Origin: an uncultured Sutterella sp.
GTDB lineage: Bacteria > Pseudomonadota > Gammaproteobacteria > Burkholderiales > Burkholderiaceae_F
NCBI GenBank assembly: GCA_900543805.1
Contig: UQTE01000006.1
Coordinates: forward strand, 1 to 64,000
Length of the DNA: 64,000 nucleotides
Direction: 5' to 3'
Made by a program: the position numbers and the translations under genes. How positions within the stretch are numbered: the first letter of the stretch is position 1; each line of letters starts with the position of its first letter. Shown here piece by piece: positions 8,868-16,986 of this stretch. The notes under the pieces are model-generated. The model had not been told where the DNA came from. It saw only the letters and a list, made by a program, of their open reading frames with translations, and did not search any database.

Positions 8868-9755
8868 TTACGCCTGCTTGGCGGCGGCGACCTGCGCGGC
8901 CACTTCGGCGGCGAAGTCGTCGTTGCGCTTTTCAAGGCCTTCGCCCACGACGTAGAGCGTGTAGGCGTTGGCGACGGCGTCGTTCTGCTTCAAGAGTTCG
9001 CCGACCGTCTTCTTGTCGTCCTTGACGAAGGGCTGGTTCAAGAGGGTGACTTCCTTCAAGAACTTCTTGACCGAACCTTCGGCGATGCGTTCGAGCATGG
9101 CTTCGGGCTTGCCGGCTTCGCGGGCCTTTTCGATGGCGACGCGGCGTTCCGTTTCGATGGCTTCGGCGGCGATGCCTTCTTCGTTGAGGGCCTTCGGCTT
9201 GGAAGCGGCGATGTGCATGGCGATGTCGTGAGCGACTTCGTCGGCACCGCCCGTGACGTCGACGATGACGCCGATCTTGCTGCCGTGGACGTAGGAGGAG
9301 AGCAGACCCTTGGCTTCAACGCGCGTGAAGCGGCGGAAGGTCATGTTTTCGCCGATCTTGCCGACGAGAGCCGTACGGACGGCTTCGAGCGTCTTGTCGC
9401 CGAGGGCGAGTTCGCCGAGGGCGGCGACGTCGGCCGGGTTCTGTTCGGCGACGAGGCGGACGGCGTCCTTGGCCATCTGAATGAATTCGGGGTTCTTCGC
9501 GACGAAGTCCGTTTCGGAGTTCACTTCGAGGATGGCACCGACCTTGCGGTCTTCCGAGATGTAGACGGCGACGACGCCTTCGGCGGTGATGCGCGAAGCG
9601 GCCTTCGTGGCCTTGTTGCCGAGCTTGACGCGAAGGATTTCTTCAGCCTTGGCCATGTCGCCGTCGGCTTCCGTAAGGGCCTTCTTGCATTCCATCATCG
9701 GCGCGTCGGTCTTCAGACGCAATTCCTTGACCATCGCGGCGGAAATAGCAGCCAT
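8868..9755 (-). CDS. tsf: Translation elongation factor Ts
   Basis: The nucleotide-exchange factor for EF-Tu, 295 residues. The N-terminal UBA-like domain holds the conserved [12 protein letters not shown] segment. The core domain carries [10 protein letters not shown], which contacts EF-Tu. It lies downstream of rpsB, as in nearly all bacteria, with two stable hairpins in the 106-bp gap. It ends at a terminator shared with the convergent aldo-keto reductase. Confidence 0.98.
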   Translation of the reverse strand: MAAISAAMVKELRLKTDAPMMECKKALTEADGDMAKAEEILRVKLGNKATKAASRITAEGVVAVYISEDRKVGAILEVNSETDFVAKNPEFIQMAKDAVRLVAEQNPADVAALGELALGDKTLEAVRTALVGKIGENMTFRRFTRVEAKGLLSSYVHGSKIGVIVDVTGGADEVAHDIAMHIAASKPKALNEEGIAAEAIETERRVAIEKAREAGKPEAMLERIAEGSVKKFLKEVTLLNQPFVKDDKKTVGELLKQNDAVANAYTLYVVGEGLEKRNDDFAAEVAAQVAAAKQA

Positions 9756-9783
9756 TCTTTACTCCTAGAGTAGGTGAAAAACG

Positions 9784-9851
9784 CGCCCGTCAGAAAAAGT
9801 CAACGGGCGTCGATAAAGTTCGAAGCCCTGCGTCCCGATAGGGGCGCAGGG
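9784..9851 (-). other. Two hairpins in the rpsB-tsf spacer
   Basis: Stems CGCCCGT/ACGGGCG (9784-9809) and CCCTGCG/CGCAGGG (9826-9851) lie between rpsB and tsf. The one nearest tsf is not followed by a clean T-tract, so partial attenuation or mRNA processing between the two genes is likelier than full termination. Confidence 0.5.
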
Positions 9852-9861
9852 ACAGGGGACA

Positions 9862-10614
9862 TTAGGCGGCGGGCGTTTCTTCGGCGGCCACTTCGACGAA
9901 TTCTTCGTCCTTGGCGGCTTCAACGACTTCTTCGAGGCTGTCGTTGCGGCCGGCGATGACGGCGTCGGCGATGCCCTTGGCGTAGATGGCGACGGCCTTG
10001 CTGGCGTCGTCATTGCCCGGGATCACGTAGTCGATGCCGTCGGGCGAGTGGTTCGTGTCGACCACGCCGATGACGGGGATGCCGAGCTTGTTGGCTTCCT
10101 GAATGGCGATCTTGTGGTAGCCGACGTCCACGACGAAGAGAGCGTCGGGAAGACCCGTCATTTCCTTGATGCCGCCGATCGACTTGTTGAGCTTTTCGAC
10201 GTTGCGGGAGAAGTCCAGAGCTTCCTTCTTCGTGAGCGTGGCGGCCGTGCCGTCAGCCAACTGCTGTTCCATGTCCTTCAGACGCTTGATCGTGCCCTTG
10301 ACCGTCTTGAAGTTCGTGAGCGTGCCGCCGAGCCAGCGCTGGTCAACCCAGGCGCAACCGGCGCGCTGCGCTTCTTCGGCGATGATTTCACGACCACCGC
10401 GCTTGGCGTCCACGAAAAGGATCTTGCCGCCGCGGGCCGAAAGTTCGCGGGCGAACTTGCAGGCTTCTTCAAACTTGACGACCGTCTTTTCGAGGTTGAT
10501 GATGTGAATCTTGTTGCGGGCGCCGAAGATGTACTGGGCCATCTTGGGGTTCCAGAAACGGGTCTGGTGGCCGAAGTGGCAACCGGCTTCGAGCATATCG
10601 CGCATGCTGATCAT
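9862..10614 (-). CDS. rpsB: 30S ribosomal protein S2
   Basis: A small-subunit ribosomal protein with the universal opening [14 protein letters not shown] and WNPKM. It is 250 residues from ATG 10614. The frame can be opened at TTG 10629, but ATG 10614 has GGAG 9 bases upstream and matches the family N-terminus, so it is the likely start. The C-terminal tail is Glu/Ala-rich. It heads the rpsB-tsf operon and has a structured leader. The gene order rpsB-divergent-map seen in many betaproteobacteria is interrupted here by a transporter gene. Confidence 0.98.
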   Translation of the reverse strand: MISMRDMLEAGCHFGHQTRFWNPKMAQYIFGARNKIHIINLEKTVVKFEEACKFARELSARGGKILFVDAKRGGREIIAEEAQRAGCAWVDQRWLGGTLTNFKTVKGTIKRLKDMEQQLADGTAATLTKKEALDFSRNVEKLNKSIGGIKEMTGLPDALFVVDVGYHKIAIQEANKLGIPVIGVVDTNHSPDGIDYVIPGNDDASKAVAIYAKGIADAVIAGRNDSLEEVVEAAKDEEFVEVAAEETPAA

Positions 10615-10640
10615 TTGAAATTTCTCCAAGGTTGTGTCTT

Positions 10641-10702
10641 ACGCGTCCGCTGGCTAACGCCGTTCTTCTTAGAAGAGGCGCCACCTCGGGTGCGGGACGC
10701 GT
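10641..10702 (-). promoter_or_regulatory. Structured rpsB mRNA leader, candidate S2 autoregulatory site
   Basis: An 8-bp perfect outer stem (ACGCGTCC 10641-10648 with GGACGCGT 10695-10702) encloses an inner hairpin (CGCC..TCTTC-TTA-GAAGA..GGCG, 10658-10680). It ends about 27 bases before the rpsB start. S2 represses its own mRNA through the leader in E. coli, so the same role is inferred here. Confidence 0.5.
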
Positions 10703-11071
10703 GCGATTCGCGGCCGACGAACGCTGTGTCCGGCGTACCGCAGTGATGATTGAAAAGAAAAAAGTCTCGCGAAAGAAAGGACTCCGCGGGACGGCGCAAT
10801 CATATCAGGGGCGAAGGCCGCACGCAAGTCGAACCCCTTGATTTTTTCGAACTTTCGCGCGGGCCTCTGCCGCAACCCCCGCGGCCCCTTCCGCTCTCCT
10901 CCGCCAAACGACCTAGACGGCTGAAAAAACGCAAAAAAGTCGCGGGTTTGCCCACGGATTTTTCCAATTTTTTGGCATTATGTTTGACATAGGTTACGGT
11001 TTGCATGCGTCTTTACAAAGAGGAACCGCACGCATACGGTTGGAAAAACTTACTGACTAGGAGAACGACTC
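10703..11071. promoter_or_regulatory. Divergent promoter region of rpsB and the anion transporter
   Basis: A gene-free stretch between rpsB (minus) and the DASS transporter (plus). It must hold both promoters. The segment 10920-11000 is AT-richer, with TTGACA at 10984-10989 but no well-placed -10 partner. A clear AGGAG (11059-11063) precedes the transporter ATG at 11072. I see no tRNA or conserved RNA family. Confidence 0.4.
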
Positions 11072-12598
11072 ATGCCACGTTCGCAACTCGACATTGAAGT
11101 CATGCCGAACAGCAAGAAAGCATGGGCCTTGATCGCGGGTCCCGTGTTGGCCTTTCTTACGTATTGGCTCATGCCCGACCAGTTCGTCAACGCCTCGGGC
11201 GAGACGGTCGCCTTCGCGCACGCCGGGAAGGCCTGCGCCGCCGTGACGGTCCTCATGGCCGTCTGGTGGTTTACCGAAGCGCTTCCGATCGCCGTGACGG
11301 CGATGCTGCCGCTCGTGCTCTATCCGATTCTGGAAATCGCGACGGCGGGGGCAACGATGAAGCACTATGCCTCGGGGACGATCTTCCTCTTCCTCGGGGG
11401 CTTCCTCCTTGCCGCGGCCATTCACCGCTGGCGCCTCGACCGACGGATCGCGCTCTACACGATTTCGCTCTTCGGCACGAAGCCCAATCAAATGGTTCTC
11501 GGCCTGATGCTCTCGACCGCCTTCATTTCGGCCTGGGTGTCGAACACCGCCACCGCCGCCATGATGGTTCCGATCGCCATCGCCGTGATCGGGGTCGTGC
11601 GCTCGACGCAGAATTCGGAAACGCCCTCGAAGGACGAAAACAACTTCGCGATCGCGGTGCTTCTCGCGATCGCCTACGCGGCCTCGATCGGCGGTCTCGC
11701 GACCCTCGTGGGTTCACCCCCGAACGGCATCTTCGCGCGCTTCGTGGAAGACCGCTACGGCGAACCCGTCTCCTTCCTCGCCTGGATGCGCGTCTCGCTT
11801 CCCGTGACGCTTCTGCTCCTTCCGGCCACCTACTTCGTTCTCACGAAGCTCCTTTTCCGCACGAAGCTCACCGGCATTCCGGGCGGCAAGGAATGGGTGA
11901 AGAACGAAATCGCCAAGCTCGGCCCCATGTCGGCGGGCGAAAAGGTCGTCCTCGTGGTCTTCGCCCTTGCGGCCCTCCTCTGGATGTGCGGTCCCTTGGT
12001 GCGCGGCTTTGAAATCGACGGCGTCCGTCCCTTCAAGGCCCTCTCCGACGAAGCGATCGCCATGGGCGCGGGGCTCATCCTCTTCATGATCCCGATCGAC
12101 GTCAAGCGCGGCGTGCACGCCCTCGACTGGGATTCGACGAAGGACGTCGTCGCCTGGGACGTGCTCCTGCTCTTCGGCGGAGGCCTCACGATGGCGGCGG
12201 CCATCCAGGCCACGGGTCTTGCCGACCTCATCGGCGCGCAGGCCTCGGTCTTCGCGGGCGCGAGCCGCTTCTCGATGATGCTCGGCGTCTCGGCGCTCAC
12301 GACCTTCGCCTCGGAAGTCACCTCGAATACGGCGCTCGCCGCCACCATCATGCCGCTCATCGCGGCGGTGTGCGACACGCTCAAGATCAGTGCGGAAGGT
12401 CCTCTTTTCGCGACCGTGATCGGCGCGTCGGCCGCCTTCATGATGCCGGTGGGCACGCCTCCGAACGCCATCGTCTTCGGGACGGGGCGCCTCAAGATCT
12501 CGGACATGATCAAGGCGGGTTTCATCCTCAACATCTTCGCCATCTTCATCGGCGTGGGCTGCTCCTACTTCCTCGGAAACGGCATCCTCCCCGTCTGA
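11072..12598 (+). CDS. DASS/SLC13-family sodium-coupled anion transporter
   Basis: An inner-membrane symporter of 508 residues with about 11-12 hydrophobic segments and re-entrant hairpins. It carries both signature SNT motifs that bind Na+ and the carboxylate: SNTATAAMM in the first half and TSNTALAA in the second, plus VGTPPNAIVFGTG near the C-terminus. Family members import succinate, fumarate, malate, tartrate, citrate or sulfate. Given the reductases in this window, C4-dicarboxylate uptake for anaerobic respiration is plausible but unproven. ATG 11072 follows AGGAG. A terminator at 12622-12656 ends it. Confidence 0.92.
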   Translation: MPRSQLDIEVMPNSKKAWALIAGPVLAFLTYWLMPDQFVNASGETVAFAHAGKACAAVTVLMAVWWFTEALPIAVTAMLPLVLYPILEIATAGATMKHYASGTIFLFLGGFLLAAAIHRWRLDRRIALYTISLFGTKPNQMVLGLMLSTAFISAWVSNTATAAMMVPIAIAVIGVVRSTQNSETPSKDENNFAIAVLLAIAYAASIGGLATLVGSPPNGIFARFVEDRYGEPVSFLAWMRVSLPVTLLLLPATYFVLTKLLFRTKLTGIPGGKEWVKNEIAKLGPMSAGEKVVLVVFALAALLWMCGPLVRGFEIDGVRPFKALSDEAIAMGAGLILFMIPIDVKRGVHALDWDSTKDVVAWDVLLLFGGGLTMAAAIQATGLADLIGAQASVFAGASRFSMMLGVSALTTFASEVTSNTALAATIMPLIAAVCDTLKISAEGPLFATVIGASAAFMMPVGTPPNAIVFGTGRLKISDMIKAGFILNIFAIFIGVGCSYFLGNGILPV

Positions 12599-12621
12599 CC
12601 TTCGGCGAACTCCTCTTCCAG

Positions 12622-12656
12622 CGGGACGGCGTCTTCGGGCGCCGTCCCGTTTCTTC
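12622..12656 (+). terminator. Rho-independent terminator after the DASS transporter
   Basis: A 10-bp perfect stem (CGGGACGGCG / CGCCGTCCCG) with an 8-base loop is followed by TTTCTTC. Confidence 0.75.
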
Positions 12657-12728
12657 TCGGCGGCCCCGCTCTGCCGCTTGGCTCCGATGGGCTATCATTG
12701 AGACACTTTCTTAACCAGGCACCATTCC

Positions 12729-13559
12729 ATGGCCAAGATCACGATCAAAACACCTGAAGACATCGAGGGACTCCGCCTCGCCGGACGCCTCGCTTCGGAA
12801 CTTCTCGACTACATCACGCCCTTCGTGAAGCCCGGCGTCACGACGGGCGAGCTCGACGAACTCCTTCACGACTACACCGTGAACGTGCAGCAGTGCATTC
12901 CGGCGTGTCTCGGCTATCAGCCGCCCGGCATGACGCCCTACCCCGCCACGAGCTGCATTTCGATCAACCACGTCGTCTGCCACGGCATTCCGTCGAAAAC
13001 GAAGAAATTGAAGCAGGGCGACATCGTCAACATCGACGTCACGAGCATCAAGAACGGCTACCACGGCGACACCTCCCGCATGTTCGTGGTCGGCAAGCCC
13101 ACGATTGCCGGCAAGCGCCTCGTCGACCTCGCCTTTGAAGCGATGTGGGCCGGGATCGACGCCGTGCGTCCGGGCGGACACTTCAACGACATCGGCGTCG
13201 CCTGCGAAGCCTTTGTTCGAAAGAACGGCGTCTCCGTCGTCCACGACTACGGCGGACACGGGATCGGGAAGAAATTCCACGAAGAACCCTTCGTCTACCA
13301 CTACGACACGCACAAACCCGGTCCCGAACTGCTTCCGGGCATGGTCTTTACGGTCGAACCCATGGTGAACGCCGGCCGCTACGGCGTCACGATGTTGGGC
13401 GACGGCTGGACCGTCGTGACGAAGGACCGCTCGCTCTCCGCCCAGTGGGAGCACATGGTCGTCGTCACCGAAACGGGCTACGACGTCCTCACGGTGAGCG
13501 CCGGAACGCGCGAACCGCCCGCCTTCGTGAAGGGTTGGAAGAAGCCCGAACACTTCTGA
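12729..13559 (+). CDS. map: Type I methionine aminopeptidase
   Basis: It removes the initiator Met from nascent proteins. The 276-residue protein has the pita-bread metallopeptidase residues in order: NIDVTSIKNGYHGDTSRMF (two Asp ligands), GHGIGKKFHEEP (His), VFTVEPMV (Glu) and QWEHMVVV (Glu). The ATG follows a loose AACCAGGCACC sequence. In related genomes map is divergent from rpsB with nothing between; here a DASS transporter and its terminator intervene. A terminator lies directly downstream. Confidence 0.97.
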   Translation: MAKITIKTPEDIEGLRLAGRLASELLDYITPFVKPGVTTGELDELLHDYTVNVQQCIPACLGYQPPGMTPYPATSCISINHVVCHGIPSKTKKLKQGDIVNIDVTSIKNGYHGDTSRMFVVGKPTIAGKRLVDLAFEAMWAGIDAVRPGGHFNDIGVACEAFVRKNGVSVVHDYGGHGIGKKFHEEPFVYHYDTHKPGPELLPGMVFTVEPMVNAGRYGVTMLGDGWTVVTKDRSLSAQWEHMVVVTETGYDVLTVSAGTREPPAFVKGWKKPEHF

Positions 13560-13586
13560 CGAACAATCCGATCAGACAATCCGCAG

Positions 13587-13614
13587 AGGGCTCCGATTCG
13601 TCGGGGCCCTTTTT
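13587..13614 (+). terminator. Rho-independent terminator after map
   Basis: Stem AGGGCTCCGA / TCGGGGCCCT with a TTCG tetraloop and one wobble pair, followed by TTTT. Confidence 0.8.
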
Positions 13615-13923
13615 GCATCGGCGGAAAAACGAGCTTGGGCGGCAAAGTCCATGGCGAGGGGTCCGACGCATTCCAGATTTATGAGAATGCGTTCTTTTCT
13701 CAATACAGTAAAACAATCCCTCGCCACCCACCAATAAAATCTTCGACTCTTCAAGAACCAAAACTCGAAATCTATTGAAATTTCCCGCGTAAAAAGAGAA
13801 GCGCTTCGCAGGATCACTCCATTCCTTCCTTGACGCATGTTCGACTCGTTTGTTAGATTGAGCACATTTTGTTGCGAACAATTCTCGTTCGCAAACAACA
13901 AACACTCAACCGACAACAAAACC
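13615..13923 (+). promoter_or_regulatory. AT-rich control region of the TonB-dependent receptor
   Basis: A gene-free stretch much richer in A/T than its surroundings. A candidate promoter is TTGACG (13830-13835), 18 bp, TAGATT (13854-13859). Overlapping the probable transcript start is a perfect 8-7-8 inverted repeat, TTGCGAAC (13872-13879) and GTTCGCAA (13887-13894), which suits a dimeric regulator. A weaker TGAGAA...TTCTCA repeat lies at 13682-13702. The regulator is unknown. Confidence 0.45.
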
Positions 13924-15990
13924 ATGAAGACTACGCATGCCATCAGCGGCCTCTCCGCAGCCGTCGCTCTCGCACTCTCCGCCGGCACCGTCTCGGCCGA
14001 AGACGTCCTCCAGACCGAAACCGTTCACGTGACCGCCTCGCGCGTCGAACAGGAACTCATGGAAGTTCCGATGTCCGTCTCGGTGATCACGAGCAAGGAC
14101 ATTGAAAAGTCGGGCGCCAAGACCGTCGGCGACCTCCTCTCCGACATTCCGGGCGTGGAAATCAAGAACGACGGTGGTCAGGGCATCGACCGCGTGAAGA
14201 TCCGCGGTGAAGATGCCTTCCGCACGCTCGTCATGATCGACGGTCAGAAGGTGGCCGAACACAAGTCCATGTCGGGCGCCCCCATTCTGATCGATCCCTC
14301 GATGATCGAACGAATCGAAGTCATCAAGGGCCCCGCCTCCGTTCTTTATGGTTCCGACGCGATCGGCGGCGCCATCAACATCATCACGAAGAAGGGCGGC
14401 ACGCGCGCCGTGCAGGGCGAAGTCTCGGCCGGCATGGATACGTCCGCCTCCGGCAAGAACGTCTCCGCGGGCATCTACGGGAACGTCAACGGTTGGGAAT
14501 ACCGCCTGAACGCCGCTACGGAAAGCTACGACAACCTGGAAACGCCGATCGGCGAAGTTCCCTACACCGAATTCGACTCGCGCTCCGCGTCGCTCTATCT
14601 TGCCTACAACATCAGCGAAAACATGAAGGTCGGCGGCACGATCGACTACTACAAGCTCGACTTCATGTCGGGTACCCAGGACGGCAGTTACGACGAATTC
14701 TTCGTGGACGTGCCCAAGTGGGACCGCACCAAGGGTGCGCTCTTCTTCGAGATGAAAAACGTCAACGACTACCTCGCGCGTCTTCGTATGGACGTCTTTC
14801 ATCAGCAGTCCAACAAGGACATGCAAAACCACGTAATTCAAGGCACAACCAAAGTGGACAGCTTCGCCGACAACCAACTGGATCAAACCGGTTTTTCGGT
14901 GCAGTCCGATTGGCAACTCGGCGAGCATTACCTGATTGCCGGCTACGAATTTTCCTACGACAGTCTTGATGCGGAAACTTACTCCATCACGTCGCCCCTT
15001 CCCATCATGACCGTCAGAAACACGCGCGTTTGGGATGCCACTCAGCAACAACACTCGGTGTACGCCAGCATGGAGTCGCCCGTTCTCTCGGATGTCTCTC
15101 TCACCTATGGCGTGCGATATACCTGGGTTCGAAGCGAATCGGACTACGAAAAAACGGGCACTACAAGCATGGGGCCGAGCACTCCTGAATCCTGGTCTCG
15201 TGATTCTTCGGACGGTCATGCCGTCTTCAACCTCGGAGCCGTCTGGCGCGCCGCCGAAGACGTGTCCTTGCGCGCCAGTTGGGCGCAGGGCTATCGCTTC
15301 CCGATCATTCAGGAACTCTTTGTCGACTCCACGATGGGCGGGGCCACGACGCTGAGCAATCCCGACTTGAAGCCGGAAACGTCGGACAACTTTGAAATCG
15401 GTCTTCGTTGGACGAACTCGGCCTTCAGCGTCGATTCCGCGGTCTTCTACTCCAAGGCGGACGATTACATCGACTCGCTGTTGACCGCCAAGACCATGAT
15501 GGGGAAGACCTATCGGTACACGAACGTTAGCGAAGCGACGACCTACGGTCTCGAGACGAGCCTTTCGTTCCATGTGTTCGAAAACTTCGAGCCCTACACC
15601 ACCTTCACGCTGATGCGCCGCAAGTTCGAGCAAAACGGCATCTCAACCTATGATTCGGGCACGCCGGAAATGACGGCCCGCTACGGCGTGCGCTGGAACG
15701 GCGTCGTAGAGGGACTCAACCTTCGTGCGGACGCGTTTGCGATTTCGCGCTCCGAGTCGGTGCAGCACAACTTCGATTACGATCCGACCGACGCCGACAG
15801 CAAGAAGGATTCCTTCCACCTTGGCGGCGCCACGACCTTCAACCTGACGGCGGGCGTGAGCTTCGGCAAGGACAGCGCCCACTCGATCGACGTCGGCCTC
15901 TACAACATCACTGACAAGCTCTATCAGACGAGCGACGCGATTTATGAAGCCGGCCGTTACTTCACGGTCAAGTGGAACAGCAAATTCTGA
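13924..15990 (+). CDS. TonB-dependent outer-membrane receptor
   Basis: An outer-membrane beta barrel with plug, 688 residues from ATG 13924 (the frame opens earlier, but this Met begins a typical Sec signal ending VSA-ED). A TonB-box-like ETVHVTA follows the signal. The plug runs to about residue 160 (IERIEVIKGPASVLYGSDAIGGAINI) and the barrel ends with an aromatic residue (KF). In the C-terminal half YRFPIIQELF followed by NPDLKPE resembles the FRAP/NPDL block of haem and catecholate receptors, but no His lies between the two, so a haem substrate is not assured. Energisation could come from the TonB-ExbBD encoded at 23.7-25.7 kb. Third codon positions at about 14.8-15.2 kb look less GC-biased. 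Confidence 0.93.
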   Translation: MKTTHAISGLSAAVALALSAGTVSAEDVLQTETVHVTASRVEQELMEVPMSVSVITSKDIEKSGAKTVGDLLSDIPGVEIKNDGGQGIDRVKIRGEDAFRTLVMIDGQKVAEHKSMSGAPILIDPSMIERIEVIKGPASVLYGSDAIGGAINIITKKGGTRAVQGEVSAGMDTSASGKNVSAGIYGNVNGWEYRLNAATESYDNLETPIGEVPYTEFDSRSASLYLAYNISENMKVGGTIDYYKLDFMSGTQDGSYDEFFVDVPKWDRTKGALFFEMKNVNDYLARLRMDVFHQQSNKDMQNHVIQGTTKVDSFADNQLDQTGFSVQSDWQLGEHYLIAGYEFSYDSLDAETYSITSPLPIMTVRNTRVWDATQQQHSVYASMESPVLSDVSLTYGVRYTWVRSESDYEKTGTTSMGPSTPESWSRDSSDGHAVFNLGAVWRAAEDVSLRASWAQGYRFPIIQELFVDSTMGGATTLSNPDLKPETSDNFEIGLRWTNSAFSVDSAVFYSKADDYIDSLLTAKTMMGKTYRYTNVSEATTYGLETSLSFHVFENFEPYTTFTLMRRKFEQNGISTYDSGTPEMTARYGVRWNGVVEGLNLRADAFAISRSESVQHNFDYDPTDADSKKDSFHLGGATTFNLTAGVSFGKDSAHSIDVGLYNITDKLYQTSDAIYEAGRYFTVKWNSKF

Positions 15991-16025
15991 GATCGCAGGA
16001 AATCTGTAAGCTGACTGAAGGTTGT

Positions 16026-16056
16026 CCCGCGGCCGAAAGGCCGCGGGCTTCTTTTT
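16026..16056 (+). terminator. Rho-independent terminator after the TonB-dependent receptor
   Basis: A 9-bp perfect stem CCCGCGGCC / GGCCGCGGG with a GAAA tetraloop, followed by CTTCTTTTT. Confidence 0.9.
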
Positions 16057-16159
16057 GGCTTTTTCCAGCACTCCGGCATTCGGGACCGAACGGATGGAGC
16101 CGCGTGTAAGCCTTCCCTATACTTTCTAAAGCTTTCCCCTTTTCTCTCCGTCCGCCGCC

Positions 16160-16900
16160 ATGCGCCAGATCTTCACTTCGCTTCCCTACGTTTTGCCCGC
16201 CGATCCGCCGGAAATCGCCGCGCTCTATCGCGCGCAGGGGACGGAACGATCCGTAAAGCGCGGAGAAACGCTGAAGCGCGGCGGCGAAGACGCGAAGCTC
16301 TTTTTCATCACCGAAGGGCTTGCCGCCTACTTCATCGCAGAAGAACTCACGGGGCGTCCCAGAGTGCTCGCGCTCCTTCCGCCCGGACGCGCCGCCGGCG
16401 ACCTCACGGCCGCGATCGGAAACCGCTGCAACGTCCGCACCCGCATGCTCACCGACGGGAAGATCCTCGTTTTGCCCGCTTCCATTCTGACGGAAGCCAT
16501 GCGCAGCGAAGGGGGCTTCGCGGAAGTGCTCGTACGAAGCGTCATCGCAAAGGAAGAATGTCATATCGAGGGCATGGTCGCGAACTTCACGCTTCCACCC
16601 GAACAGCGCCTCAAGGTGTTTTTGCAATCGGCGTTGACGCATGAGAACGGGTGCGTCGAGGGGGAGGCATGGTGGCGGATCCCCTATCGCCTCTCCGCGG
16701 AACTCGTGGGCGAGATCGTGAACCTCAACCGCGTGAGCGTCGCAAAAATATTGAGCGGGTGGTTCCGCGAAGGTCTCGCCAAGCGCGAGGGAACGGACCT
16801 TTTCGTGCGCCCCGCCCTCTTTGACGACGTTTACGACTGGCTCGCGAGAAACGACCGAGCCGCCAAACCCGTGTGGCCGCAGAATCCGCACGAAGACTGA
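16160..16900 (+). CDS. Crp/Fnr-family transcriptional regulator
   Basis: A 246-residue regulator with an N-terminal cyclic-nucleotide-binding-like beta barrel (about residues 15-130; VKRGETLKRGGEDAKLFFI, then LPPGRAAGDL) and a C-terminal winged helix (RLSAELVGEIVNLNRVSVAKIL, about 180-205). The FNR N-terminal Cys cluster is absent, so it is not a classical oxygen-sensing Fe-S FNR. The ligand is unknown. It lies after the receptor's terminator and is convergent with a flavoprotein gene, so its targets cannot be read from position alone. Confidence 0.88.
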   Translation: MRQIFTSLPYVLPADPPEIAALYRAQGTERSVKRGETLKRGGEDAKLFFITEGLAAYFIAEELTGRPRVLALLPPGRAAGDLTAAIGNRCNVRTRMLTDGKILVLPASILTEAMRSEGGFAEVLVRSVIAKEECHIEGMVANFTLPPEQRLKVFLQSALTHENGCVEGEAWWRIPYRLSAELVGEIVNLNRVSVAKILSGWFREGLAKREGTDLFVRPALFDDVYDWLARNDRAAKPVWPQNPHED

Positions 16901-16910
16901 CGCAACAAAA

Positions 16911-16977
16911 AAGGGCCGGCCCTTCGAAAAGGAAACCGACCCTTCGACATTGTCGACCGGATTCGAATCCGGTCGAC
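16911..16977. terminator. Twin palindromes between convergent genes
   Basis: A 14-bp palindrome (AAGGGCCGGCCCTT, 16911-16924) is followed by a 26-bp perfect palindrome centred between 16964 and 16965 (16952-16977; arms of 13 bases starting GTCGACC). They lie between the Crp/Fnr gene (plus) and the flavoprotein gene (minus) and may end both transcripts, although no long T-tract follows the second. Confidence 0.5.
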
Positions 16978-16986
16978 CGGAGCGTA

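Noticed and set aside
13682..13702. TGAGAA...TTCTCA repeat as a Fur box of the TonB-dependent receptor
   Set aside because: It matches the Fur 19-mer at only 10 of 19 positions, which is too weak; the better operator candidate is the 8-7-8 repeat nearer the gene.
13924..15990. Firm assignment of the receptor as a haem receptor
   Set aside because: The FRAP/NPDL-like block is present but the His normally between the two parts is not, and the gene is 8 kb from the haem operon.
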